A model generated the notes under the pieces. It worked only from the letters and a program-made list of their open reading frames with translations, did no database searches and had not been told where the DNA came from. A program made the translations under genes and the position numbers. From Uloborus plumipes (lineage: Eukaryota > Arthropoda > Arachnida > Araneae > Uloboridae), in the NCBI GenBank assembly GCA_038373865.1, contig JAXGGA010004711.1, positions 1 to 64,000 of the forward strand: DNA of 64,000 nt, written 5' to 3'. Below are positions 12,602 to 23,701 of the stretch, in pieces. Each line of letters starts with the position of its first letter. Within the stretch, counting starts at the first letter, position 1.

Positions 12602-13711
12602 TATTAAGTGAAACTTTGTTTAAAATAAGCAACATTTTTATGCAGGCAAACGTTATTAAAAACTTTATTAGGGCATAGCTGTGCCTCTGTTTCACCCGTG
12701 TTAATAAGACAACAATCAATTGAAAAACTATTTTGATTTCATCACGTTATGATTTATATATAATGAATATACAGTAAAAATTTACACGGGGAAACGCAAA
12801 AATAAAAGAACCTTTGGAAAAGAATTAGTAAGACGCCAGTCTTATAAAATATTCAAGTTTTGTTAATTTTTTGTTCAGAGGTAGCCCGTGCAACGCCGGG
12901 CCAATTGTTCCTCAGTATATAAACATATGCAAAAATAACTTCGACACTGAGAACTAATAAGAATTTAAGTACGTTTTTATGGGTAACAATAATTTGTGAT
13001 TAGAAGCAATTCTCCAAACTGAGCATTAAAACAAAATAAAATGGCAGCAATCCCGCACAAAGTGGACGTTTTCTGTTACGATTGATAATCTTGACATTCC
13101 AAGATTCTTTGATTGTGAAGCATGATCTTTCCAAGCATGAAAGTCGGCATTAAAAAGTTCGGAATGTTTTAAGAACATCGACATTCCTTTTCCTGGAGTA
13201 ATTTCTGCTTTATACCCAGACGCACAATCGTAAAACCTTCTTTATTGCTTTCGATGTTCTAATTCAGACTTAGTTGACAATTTTTCAGGACCGTTTTGCT
13301 TTATCAGCTTTTTTGGATTTTTCTGCATTCGCCACTTTGTGATAGACTTTCAGACAACTTTTATTTTATCGCTTGGGGAAATTCAAATAAAAGTTGGAAG
13401 AATCATAAATACATTCTTTTTTCAAAAAACAAATACTTCTTTTGTGCCTTAGAACAAATAGTTTTTTACTATATATAATAGTAATGGTTTGTATGGTTAA
13501 AAAATTTGTCCATTAGAAACCATATGCATGTTAAAAAATACGATAGATTATTCAGCAAGTATATTGAGCTTAAGCTTAGTATAATTTCAAAATTTTAAGT
13601 ACATACTTTTTAAGGTGTTTTATGATGGTCTTGCAGAGTGACTCGGTTGTCTTAGTAACCTCTACGTGCCATATGTTTCCTTTATTCTATATTTTAAACA
13701 TCTCCACACTC
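12602..13711. other. No gene seen; GC-rich hairpin inside
   Basis: AT-rich sequence apart from the hairpin at 12884-12901. The ORF at 13296-13478 is AT-driven and unrecognised. Confidence 0.6.
12884..12901. repeat. Small hairpin GCCCG...CGGGC, repeat-terminus-like
   Basis: GCCCG and CGGGC pair around TGCAACGC. The 15-mer CCGTGCAACGCCGGG recurs exactly at 47372-47386 inside another hairpin, so this is probably a structured end of a dispersed repeat. No CTRR end follows it, so it cannot be called a Helitron terminus. Confidence 0.4.
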
Positions 13712-13715
13712 TTAA

Positions 13716-13942
13716 CCCTTTAACGTCAGGTGTGCTGAATTCGCCACATACTTCCAGCCTCATTTGCTAAGTGAGTTATTCTACAATAGAACATTGTGAC
13801 GTTTTTGGCACATTCGTATCTGCCGGCAGCAGTAAGTCTTTAAAAAATAGGTATGTGTGCTTCCTATGGTCTCCCTTGATTGAGATTTGGAATTTAAAAA
13901 TTGTTTTCTTGGGTAAAAAAAAAAAATGTTGTGCAGAAAGGG
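13716..13942. mobile_element. Possible TTAA-flanked MITE
   Basis: TTAACCCTTT at 13712 and AAAGGGTTAA ending at 13946 face each other 227 bp apart. This is the arrangement of a piggyBac-type MITE, but the end similarity stops after six bases. It is weaker than the elements at 40850 and 41915. Confidence 0.2.
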
Positions 13943-14032
13943 TTAAAAACAAAGGATCACTTTTTTCACTAAGATATGGGGAAACATCTATAAAACAGCA
14001 GGAAAATACATCAGTTTTATGGTTTTGTTAAA

Positions 14033-14326
14033 ATGAAAAATAAATTCAAAATCCTGTTCCTACTAATCTCTCTTCAAACATTTGTGGAATCTGGTGCAAA
14101 GCAACTAAAATACTGTTTGATATTGAGAGTAGAAATATCAGTAAACATTTTGCATAGTCCTCTGTATAACTATTTATTTTTACAAAGACAGTTTGATTTA
14201 TATTTCAGATTTAATAGACGACTGATATTAAATTTAGCACCTTTCTATTTTTGTCTTACCTTCTTTTGCAAAATTCAATGCTATGGTCTCATAAATAATG
14301 TCACACTTTTTTTTGAACATTTTTGA
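14033..14326 (+). other. Unsupported 97-codon ORF
   Basis: It begins ATG AAA AAT AAA TTC and has a hydrophobic start (FLLISLQTF) that could pass for a signal peptide. The rest is Phe/Leu/Tyr-rich with no domain. In AT-rich DNA such a frame is expected by chance. No promoter or splice pattern supports it, so I do not call a gene. Confidence 0.1.
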
Positions 14327-14425
14327 CCCCTTAATTGCTCTGTCTCAAAGTGTTACACTTCACCTTACCTTTTCATTTCTCTTGTCACATGTCCCGTTGC
14401 ATTACTGCCTGTCCACGGTAGCTAT

Positions 14426-14843
14426 CCCAAGTAGCATCAACTCATCGGATTTTGCTCGGCCGATCATCGAACTCCTCGTAAACTCATCCCGTAACGCACA
14501 ATGACATCGTTCCGATCAGTATCCGAGCATGGTTTTCGATGAACTACTTTTCATCCGAAAGCGATATCATCCCGATCAACTTTCCCGATGAAAATAAGCC
14601 GAGCATCCAAAATTGATCCTAAATTTATCGGCACGGGACTGCACTGCTCGTAAATTGCTCCAAATCTCATCGTATTTCGAGAAAAACTCATCGGATTTTG
14701 CTGCTCGGATTCTGTTTGGCCGATGAGACATATTGGAGCAATTCCCGATGAGAACTCATCGAATCCGATCATCGGCCGATGAGAATTTCATCGGGTTTCG
14801 ATGAATGGCCGATCATCTGCCGATGAGATTATGCTGCTAGGGG
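14426..14843. mobile_element. TIR element filled with CCGATGAG/CTCATCGG motifs
   Basis: Ends are CCCAAGTAGCAT and ATGCTGCTAGGG, an imperfect 11-12-bp inverted repeat. The interior of about 400 bp contains CGATGA, CATCGG, CCGATCA or their complements more than twenty times in both orientations, for example TCATCGGCCGATGAGA near 14771. It is far more GC-rich and CpG-rich than its surroundings. No coding capacity. The terminal motif is shared with 4613-4720. Confidence 0.55.
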
Positions 14844-16907
14844 TGTCATTGGCAAATCCAGTAGGGACGAGTCTATCTCAATAAAAGGGAAAAGTAGAAA
14901 TTTGATGCACGTGTTTCGCTCATCTCAATTTGTGTGTGCTTAATTTAGAGGCTAACCCATATCGACAAAAGCTGGCATCCCTAAAAAAACTAATAGATGC
15001 GTCCACTTCTGCCAGTAAACTGGTTGTTTGCCTTCATCCGATGTCAAAATGTGTATGAACCGTAATGAAACAAAAATGCGTTATGTTACACTTGTTACAC
15101 CGCGCCCCCTCTCATGTCACTACTCATCAACCCCTCCCCCCACCAAACTCTTCAAAACGTGACGATCCTATATAGCAACTTGACTTTTTTGTCCTAATAA
15201 CCGTCTGCTTTTACTTTTATCGCCTGAAATTTTATCGTCCACAATTCTTTCAAATTATCTTTTAAACAGCTTTCACAAATGGATTAGTTAATTTGACGTG
15301 CACCATTTTAGTCTTTATTTGCAATCTAATAAATATGTTTACTTCTTAATTCTAACTCAACCTTATGATAACAAATTACAAATTAATTTAGCATTTTTAA
15401 AATCCTTAGCATTGGGGAACTTTAAGTTTAAAGTAACGCATCAAATAATCGAATGTAGGAGTAGATAAAAATGTAAACAATGATACGCATTGACACATTT
15501 TAGATTTCATTATCAATTTTAGCTTAAAAAACAGAGGAAAATAAACACGAACAAATGCGGCCTAAAAAAGCTGCTTAACGCAACAAGCCAAAAATAAATT
15601 AATCAAATGTTTAAATAAAATAGTGGGATTGAAGAGATGGGGAATTTTGAATATGCAGAAGAGCAAAAAAATTTAACAGTAGTGTATACTAGGAAATTTA
15701 AGGCACATACATAATCTGAACTAAAAAGCGAATTTTATTTAGAAAAACTGTATTTGAAAGTCTTATGACGTAGAAGATGTCCAAGAAAGGATTTTTTTAT
15801 TCATTTATTTCAGAAGTGTCTTTAAACATTCCAAATGTTTTTTAAAGTTAGTGCCTACGGGAGAACATATAACCACTTAGAAAAACCCATTAGGATTATC
15901 TCTATGAAAATCGAAATGCTCTCTTCTGTAGAACTAACGTAGAAGAAAGATACAGATTAAATGACTGAATGTGAAGTGAAGGGAATGTAAAACGCAAATG
16001 ATTTTATTGCTTATCTACATGACTTTTAAGATGAAAAACTTTTACTTTTTCTTTTCAAAATTTTTGCATCGTTCTTAATGTTTGGCAACGAAAAAGATGA
16101 AGTATGGGGCACTTAATTTTTCATCCATATGAAAGAACTGAAAATAATGTTTTGACATAAATATTGAAGAATTACATTTATTTATTTTTATTTTACTTTT
16201 TTTTGTCTCCTTTCTTTCCCAGGCTACGATTAAATCTACTTTCCTTATCATGTTTGATAAAGTATTGAGGGAGTTAGAATGCTGTAGTAACCAATACCTT
16301 TGAGAAATAACACACCTTAATGATTCTACTGGATTTTGCTCCAAGTCCTCACCTTTTAAAAGTGAAAAAAAAAAAAAACTTTTGAATTCTGTTCTATTTT
16401 CAAAAGTTGTGTATTTCTAACTAATCTATTGAGTGGCTCTTATCTCTTTTTCGTGGGAGGACCTTGCAATGACTAACTACAGCTAAATTTAGCTGTGGTC
16501 TTTCTCTTCTTCTATTATTTATGTATTCCAGTATTAAAATTCACCTTATTTAATCCCTTACTATTGTCCCTAATGTTAAATGCTGAAATGTATTGTCCTA
16601 ACGAGAACCTGTCCGTGCGTCCCAGTATTAGTGAGGCATCATGCATGAACTATAAACACAGGTCTGATACCTCTTGTCAGTAATTCTATTAGTATATGAT
16701 TTCTATTGGGGCTGAGGTACAGGCACCACTTTCGGCAGACCTAATGCGATGCCCCTACAAAGCAATCATTCTTTCATGTAATAAAACTATAAGCAAATTC
16801 CATTATCAGGAAAATTTTGACGCCCAGTATCCCCACCAGATGGAAGTACCTGAGCTATCTTCGGCGCAAAACTTCCCTAAGAATTTATATTTGCCCCCTA
16901 GAGTACT
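14844..16907. other. No gene seen
   Basis: AT-rich. ORFs at 16075-16344 (minus), 16495-16683 and 16696-16911 (plus) have no domain and no paired splice sites that I trust. Confidence 0.6.
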
Positions 16908-17579
16908 TTAACCCTTTATGTCTCAAATTAATTTAGCAAATTATTAAAATCAGTAAGGTCTAACTGCTCCTTACGCTTTAGGGCCCCCCAAAAAACTGTT
17001 TCCGATTGCAGGTACCACCTGTCGGCTTCTCAGCGAAGTACAAGGAATGGTACTTTTTCTTTTTTTGAATGCTTTTAATGATTGTAATGTCCTTATGCAG
17101 GTACATCCCCCCATAGGGATCTACCCCATATTTTTTTATAGTACAAAATGACAGTTTTGGTCGGATCTTTGTTAAAATTGGCAATGGGGTCCTTCGATGC
17201 TGTAGAATTTTCTTATGGACGTTTGCGCCATTTTTGGGGGCTCTGAATCGATTGTGGAAATAAATGGTTTTTGATTTGCGGCACTTATATTATTTTTTCA
17301 AAAATTATATACACAATCAATTATATTATGTTAATTTTTGTACCTTTATAAAATTCTGTATTTTATACCTTGCATTTACGTCATATTCAAGGTAAAATTA
17401 AAAGTAAAAAATTCTGAAGATGATAAATGTATGTTAAAAATTAAAGTAACTATTTTTTGTGATTTTCATGTTGGTTGTGACCAAAAAACATCATTACAAA
17501 CAAATAAAATGTATCAAACACCATGAGTGTTGAGTTATTAGGCAAAATCTGCTGTGTAATGTTTTTTTTTGCACTGCGA

Positions 17580-17592
17580 GGGGGGGGGGGGT
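17580..17592. repeat. G homopolymer (13 bases)
   Basis: A run of G interrupting AT-rich sequence. Similar G or C runs at 44224, 45344 and 58285 lie in or near other repeats. Confidence 0.9.
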
Positions 17593-17785
17593 ATGAACGA
17601 CCATTAAAGTGACACAAATTTTTAAAAAATAAGATTTTGATTTGTGGTGCTTGAAAAAAGCTAAAGAGTGCACTTTAGTTGGAAATTATTTTCCATGAAA
17701 TGCAAAAACTTGCACCAATTTTCCAAGTCTTACTCTAACCCCTTCTCCCACAATTCAAATTACTTACTTTTACTTTCAATTTATT

Positions 17786-17990
17786 CCGACTTCAAAAATG
17801 GAGGAGGTTCTCAATTCAAAGCGTATGTTTTTTTTTTTGTTCGCACATCACATGTGATCTACTGAACCGATTTGGACGATTTTTTTTAAATCGATAGGAG
17901 ATGGTTAACTTAAGTACCATGTATTCATATGACGATATTTGTTCACTAGAAAAAAAGTTATGATCGAAAAACTAAAATTTCATGTTATTT
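17786..17990 (+). repeat. Dispersed arthropod-type repeat beginning CCGACTTCAAAAA
   Basis: CCGACTTCAAAAATGGAGG, then GGTTCTCAATTC, a T-run and GAACCGATTTGGACGATTTT match, from memory, the wording of a repeat seen widely in arthropod genomes. Its class is not settled by this copy: it has no ORF and no clear ends. GAAGTCGG motifs recur in the inverted repeat at 18176. Confidence 0.45.
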
Positions 17991-18028
17991 AAAACAATAT
18001 GTGCTACCGTAAATCCTTACTTCAATCA

Positions 18029-18100
18029 GCGACCCGTTGACTCAAGTGGTTAAACGCATCAGGTTGAAGTTCCTGATGGAATGAGATCGAGTCCAGGTCT
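18029..18100 (+). repeat. tRNA-derived SINE head
   Basis: GACTCAAGTGGTTAAACGC resembles a tRNA D-arm/A-box. It is followed by an anticodon-like hairpin, CATCAGG and CCTGATG (7 bp) around an 8-base loop, then GAGATCGAGTCC like a degenerate B-box. The acceptor ends do not pair well, so it is a tRNA-derived repeat, not a working tRNA. Confidence 0.5.
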
Positions 18101-18175
18101 GCAAGTTTTTTGAACAGCAGCATAGTTCTTTAACTATTTTTGGATTATTTAAGTGCATTTACACTAAAAAGAATG

Positions 18176-18614
18176 AAATAAAGTATTTTTGGAAAAAAAA
18201 AAATAGAACCGACTTCAGTTGGAAATTGCTCTAAAAAGTAAAAAATATTTTTTTTCTTTGAACACCATCGAAACTACTTTTAAACATAAGTTTTGAAGTC
18301 GGCGCAAAAACAATGAATAGAATCATACGCAACTACAATTCAACTATAAATATAAATTTTAATGGATTCATTTCATTGATTACCACTCATTTGTGTAATG
18401 GTACAAATATTCTGCTTTTAATTTTCAATGGTTTCTCTGAAAAATGTTGGCAAAATATGGTTAAATATCATTTTACCTATCGTTTTTGCGCCGACTTCAA
18501 AACTTATGTTTAAAAGTAGTTTCGATGGTGTTCAAAGAAAAAAATTATTTTTTACTTTTTAGAGCAATTTCTAACTGAAGTCGGTTCTATTTTTTTTTTC
18601 CAAAAATATTTTAT
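18176..18614. repeat. Foldback repeat with about 130-bp arms
   Basis: The left arm (about 18176-18310) and right arm (about 18482-18614) are nearly perfect inverse complements. Both run from ATTTTTGG with an A-run, through AGAACCGACTTCAGTTGGAA, to GAAGTCGGCGCAAAAAC. The 170-bp loop is AT-rich and codes nothing recognisable. Such long arms with few mismatches suggest a recent MITE or an inverted duplication. Confidence 0.85.
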
Positions 18615-19309
18615 TTTCAGATATTATTTATTCACCTTTTGCTTTCTTGAAAAAAATATAGATGGTACCACCAATCACTATTAACTACAGAAGACGCTAT
18701 AGAATCGTGGCTTATACGAGTTAGTGCAAGCGTGCGACAGTGCAAAACCGTGTTTTGAAATCTACCACACCAAAGCAAATTTTGCTAAATAATGTGTATT
18801 TGAAAATTATATCTTTTTAAAAATATTTGTTCAAGATTTGGTTACGTTTTTAATTAAATTGGTACATATTTTCATGTTCAAAAATGATATTTTCCTATGC
18901 GGAACTTTTTTTTCGAGTTCCAAACATGCATTTTTCTACAATTTCTTACTAAATATTAATTGTAGTTTCACTTAAATAGGTCTTTCCTCATAAAAGAAAA
19001 CATTTTGAAGTATTTAATAAAATTAAAATTACCAACATTAACTTTTGTCAAGTATTTTTTAAAAAATCACGAAAAGCGACAAAAACTGGAGGGAGATGCG
19101 GGGTTGAAAAGGCTCAGACCTGAAAGTGTTAAAAGCTTCAGAATGATCCCCCCCAGCCATATAGAATTCATAATACTAAATTAATGTACGCTTGACTTCT
19201 GAGTACCGTCGGGGCATAAAGGGTTAAGCTAAACGAGTATTTACAGGATTTTTACCTACCGCATAATCATACGTCATAGAAGCTCTGGATTTTCTGCATC
19301 TTGAAAATA

Positions 19310-19395
19310 CACCGATTGGAGTCAGGTTCGAACCTGAGCTTTTGACCGTCAGAGACCAGTGTCCTAACAACTTTACTACTCCGTGGGCATCCTGC
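19310..19395 (-). repeat. tRNA-derived SINE head (minus strand)
   Basis: Read on the minus strand, GCCCACGGAGTAGTAAAG is followed by GGACACTGGTCTCTGACGG and then GCTCAGGTTCGAACCTGA. The B-box GGTTCGAACCT matches the consensus at 10 of 11 bases. The T-stem/loop has 6 loop bases rather than 7 and the acceptor does not close, so a SINE or tRNA pseudogene fits better than a tRNA. Confidence 0.5.
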
Positions 19396-19426
19396 AGTAA
19401 ACTTGTCAAGATGTATTTAGTATTTT

Positions 19427-20043
19427 AGGGTCATTCCATAGAAATGTCAACCTCAGCCGAAGAAAAAAAAAATACCGAAGTAAAAAAAATATTAAAAAAT
19501 AAATAAATAAAAATCATATAACATACGAAGTTGAAAAAAAATTGAAAAGGTATTGTAATTATCACTGAGATTAGCCATAATAAATAGTTTGTAGTGTGTC
19601 TACTGCTTGTTAACTGCTTATAGTTACGATAGTCACGTTACGTTAGTCACACTCCATCTTGCGTAAAAGTGACACTTAAGACTTTAAAAAATTAAAGTTT
19701 AATAAATGTGTTTAGGGTTTTTAAAAGCCAACTTTACACATTTTTCAAATATATCATTCAATTTTTAACACTTGCTTAACTTAGAGAAATTTTTGCGTCA
19801 CTACATGAGCATTAATTTTCAGGGTTGCAAAAATGTTACGTTAGTCAAGCTGCTATTTTAGTTAAAAAAATATCTACTATCAGTAATTTTGTTTTGAATT
19901 CTTAGCAGAAATGACACATAGATACCATGTACATTGTAAATCCACCAGCATAACTAAAAAATATTTTTTATCCTTTAAGTTACAAGTAAAAACAGATTCA
20001 AAATCAGCTCTGAATGTTACGTTAGTCACTATGAAATGACCCT
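19427..20043. mobile_element. MITE with AGGGTCATTYCATAG ends and repeated GTTACGTTAGTCA
   Basis: AGGGTCATTCCATAG at the left is mirrored by CTATGAAATGACCCT at the right, 14 of 15 bases. The interior carries GTTACGTTAGTCA at about 19638, 19835 and 20015, plus a variant GTTACGATAGTCAC at about 19623. No ORF. The target duplication is unclear. Confidence 0.65.
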
Positions 20044-22288
20044 TTACTAAAAATATTCTAAATGGAAAGAAAAAATTGATCCTGTCTGAGCAGCTCTAAG
20101 TGTCGTAGCGACCGGAAGTTTAACATAAAAAATTATCGTAAAATCTGAAGCCAATGGACGTAAGGATTGTGTGTCATAAGTTCGAGACTTTGAAAAAATT
20201 AGGTAAAATCTAGAGTAGGGAAATCCGATAATGAAGTTTAGCTGCAAAAGTTTGAAATTCAGGCTTTAAAATGCCTCTTCTTTAGGCTGTCTGTACTTTA
20301 CATTTTATGACAGTAGGTGCAATAGGTGTGTCTAGACATCGCATAAAGAAAGAAAAACCGTGACTTTAGTAATTAGTACATTGTTACTTTAATGTTACAA
20401 GTTTAGACACTTTAAAGATTTAAAGTCGGAAAGCATTAGCAATGTTTTCTTCGGCACTTGTAACACTCATAAAATCGATCATTCTATAAAAGTCGATGTC
20501 GAAGAAAATCCATCCATTTGCATATCCAAGAGCACTTCATAAAGTAAATCAATTATGTTTAACGCAGCACTTCTTTGCTATCAGAAAGCGGACTGGATTG
20601 CCGTTTGGCTAATGAACAACAATTAAATCCCGTGTTTCTCGATTATGCATTTTTTTCCCATCTTACATTTGCCCATAAAGTCCGGTGCTTCGATGATTAA
20701 ATTTGGGCCAATATGGCGTTTTATTTTTATAACCGTCTCCTCCGTACCAATTTCGGATGGCTGCGTCGATCTTCTTTTGACGAAGAGTCGTCTGTGGAAG
20801 ATCCTCCCCACTCCCCTGAACGTTCTTACTGGGCAAGAAATAAGGCGCTGTCTCTTAATTTCTATTGCGACTATAACTTTGTTTTCTCCTTGCTTGCTAG
20901 GATATTTATTTTTCGCCGAAGAAAAAGTGGAGACCGCGGTATGAGTGCTGGTTTCACGAAAATATAAAATTTGATCAAGAAGATAGCACAATTTTTGTAT
21001 TTCTGTTCCCTAGGAATATGCAATTAAGAATTTATTTATGTGTGAACAATAAATTTGTGTAATACACAATAAATGGATATGTAGCATAATATATGCAAAA
21101 ATAATATGTTGTGTGTGAACAAGAGAGAAAAAGGTACATATGGTTGTAACAACCAGGTATCTTATTTTTAACTAGATTAGGGTTGTGATTCACTTGTCAC
21201 AAACACACTAATTTTCTCAAAATCCGTCACATGAAAGCGCAAGGAGATCTCCTTATGAATAAATGTAATCTGCCATTATTCCTTTTTGGCTTATAGAGCA
21301 AGTGTTCCTTGTTGTTTGGTCAAAGAAAGTTCGTAATTACTATCTATTCAAAATAACCGTTTGACTAGTTTTTTAGTGCATTCTGTTTCAATTTTTACGC
21401 AGAATTGATAATTTATACTTGTTTTTTGTTTAACGTTTTCTGATATTGCGCTTGAATCACATTTTGAATAAACTTCGACGTTGATGAAATTGAATGACCT
21501 GAAAAGAGGTAAATGTCAAGAAGTTAAAGTAATGCGAAAATGTGTGCAAGGCTCATGAGGAGTGTTTTGGATTGATAAAAGATGACAAAGACAATTTAAT
21601 TCTTTTCAGTGGGAATAAATGTAGATTTTCATGTTTATCATTCAAGATTTTTCTCTCATAAGTATATTTGCCATTTTGTTTTTATGTATTGATGTTACAT
21701 CCGACAAAAGCTAAATTATTAAATTTTCCTTTGTCTTATGTCTTTCCATCTATTTACTTTTGAATTTAAAAATTCCTTCCTTTTAACACCAAAAACATGT
21801 GTGTCCAGTTTTCCCGCTTATTTGTCCATTGTTACGTTGTTTTACATTACTTAATATTTTATAAATGTAAAGATGTTCAGATTATTAAAAAGCAGGGAGC
21901 TGTGAACACACAATACGCACTCCAAGGGCCTTCTTACCTACCACAACTTGAGCTACGAACATCTAAAGTTCATAAGAAATTCACGAAAATAAAATAAAAG
22001 GAATGGTTTTAAAAGTATTTATCAATGTTCATTGAACAGTAATACCTGGTGATGTTCGTAAACAGTATAAAGCTTTGACAACACGATAAAACTTAGAGAA
22101 TTCTCGTGGCCAGTCTGCAATGCATTAAGTTTAGTAAAACCCATAACCCAAAACTTTCTCTCAGCAAAAGAAGCAACATTTTGAGCAAAATATTTCCTGC
22201 TGAATCCAGAATAAATATAATCAGCAATGATGATTCCAAAAAATGGTTTATTAAACTTGCATTTCTTAACGAAGAAATACTCTAAATA
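20044..22288. other. No gene called; open patch at 20640-20970
   Basis: Mostly AT-rich. The patch 20640-20970 is more GC-balanced and is open in two plus-strand frames and one minus-strand frame for 84-122 codons. One plus frame (20713-20967) has a hydrophilic run with SFDEESSVEDPPHSPERSYW, which looks more protein-like than chance. I see no confident splice sites. It may be a regulatory element, an exon or part of a repeat. Confidence 0.4.
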
Positions 22289-22589
22289 CATGCAATGCAC
22301 CACCAACTCGTTTACTCTATCCATGGGTTTTAGCTCTGGCTTCGGAGCGGTTACTTACTGTTTTATACCAGACCCCTTTGCCTCAAAATTTAAGAGTTGT
22401 TCCGCACCAAGTGCAGTCGCTCGCTGGTGCTCTAATTTCACATTAGCTACCAGTTTTTTTGATTCCTTTTACTCTATAAGAGAATTTTTGCCTCCAACTC
22501 GTTTAATTCCTATTCCATACTGACGAGTGCCAAAATGCACTAAACTGCAGTCCATGAATGGAATAAACGAGTTGGTGGTGTATTGCATA
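22289..22589. repeat. Inverted repeat around CACCACCAACTCGTTTA
   Basis: ATGCAATGCACCACCAACTC with GTTTACTCTATCCATGG at the left (22289-22325) is mirrored at the right (about 22549-22589). A third, direct copy of CCAACTCGTTTA lies inside at about 22495. The unit is about 300 bp with no clear ORF; the minus-strand ORF at 22022-22324 overlaps only its edge. Confidence 0.6.
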
Positions 22590-23699
22590 TTTCTGCATTA
22601 GAACTGGCTTAAGGACGGTTACAAATTGCTTTATATTTCAAACATACTTTATGAGAAAATCACGTAATCATTTTTTTCTCTTAAATGCAGAGCATTTCGT
22701 TCATGTTTTATTACAATCATGGATTTTTCAATCTTGCTAGTCCAGCTGTGGTATCCCTAATATTGATGAATAAGGTGAGATGTATTGGATAATAAAGATC
22801 GCCTAACATCCACCCGTTTCCCTCTTTTATTGTGCCAGATGCGCAAACAGAGTAAAAGAAGATAAAATCCCCAACTTTTACCTCAGGTATCGGAAAGATA
22901 TCGGGGCTTTCATCACCCTGGCTAAATAAACTTCAGCTGTATATTTAAAGATTATGACTTGTTATGAAGACTTCGCCTCAACAGATGAAGATGTATGATG
23001 TATGACGGATATTGTGACATCGATGTTAACTTTAGGCATGCGTCCTTGAATTTATGTGGTGCAGAAAATACTTGATCGGTTTTCTGAGGCTATAAGAAAG
23101 ACTATCATGATCAACTATTGAAATATCGGTTTTTCTGCCACCAATAGGTCCAAAGCCTTGGTTAATTGCTCACTTGACGAATCGAAATGGAGCTTGTTTT
23201 GAAAAATAATGCCAAGAAAAAAACTTAGTATTTACATATTCTTCGCAAAAATCTCAACGTAATGGTTCGTCCAGGCTACCTATTTTTGCTAACTGTTTAC
23301 CGAAAATTAAAACTCTCAAAGTCTAACTTTTTGAGGGTTTACGAAAGTAGGATCGTTTAATAATTACTCAGCTAAACCTGTAATTGGTTAAAATATTTTC
23401 ACATCCTTTTCATTATTTCAATATCCTGAAGAAACCTGTTGTCTAATAATAACCAGATCATCTGGAAAATCATTCAATTTTGAAGTTAGAAAGTACACCT
23501 ATAAATTCATGGGACAATCTACATTTTTGTTCTTCTGAAGTATAACTCATAACAGTTGGGTGGACTGTGGCAACAGTTGGTCAAACTTCTTTCATATTAT
23601 AAGACGAAAACTAAAAGCATCATAAGCAAATATTTCTGTCCGTTCTAAAGTCTCAATTTTTCGATTGTTTACAAATTTTTCGAGCAAAATAAAACATAG
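22590..23699. other. No gene seen
   Basis: AT-rich unique sequence without long ORFs or recognised repeats. Confidence 0.6.
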
Positions 23700-23701
23700 T
23701 A

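Larger units (their letters stand above)
16912..19223. mobile_element. Possible TTAA-flanked piggyBac-type element with nested repeats
   Basis: TTAA followed by CCCTTTATGTCTC at 16908 faces GGGGCATAAAGGG followed by TTAA at 19211-19227, an 11-of-13 inverted match. Both ends also carry ATTAATTTAG nearby, at different distances from the tip. The 2.3-kb interior shows no transposase. It holds other repeats (17786, 18029, 18176), so if it is one element it is non-autonomous and has been invaded. Chance pairing of two short ends is a real alternative. Confidence 0.3.

Noticed and set aside
12884..12901. Helitron 3' end
   Set aside because: The hairpin is right but no CTRR follows within the expected distance on either strand.
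19310..19395. Functional tRNA gene
   Set aside because: The B-box is good but the acceptor stem does not close and the T-loop is one base short, so SINE-derived is more likely.
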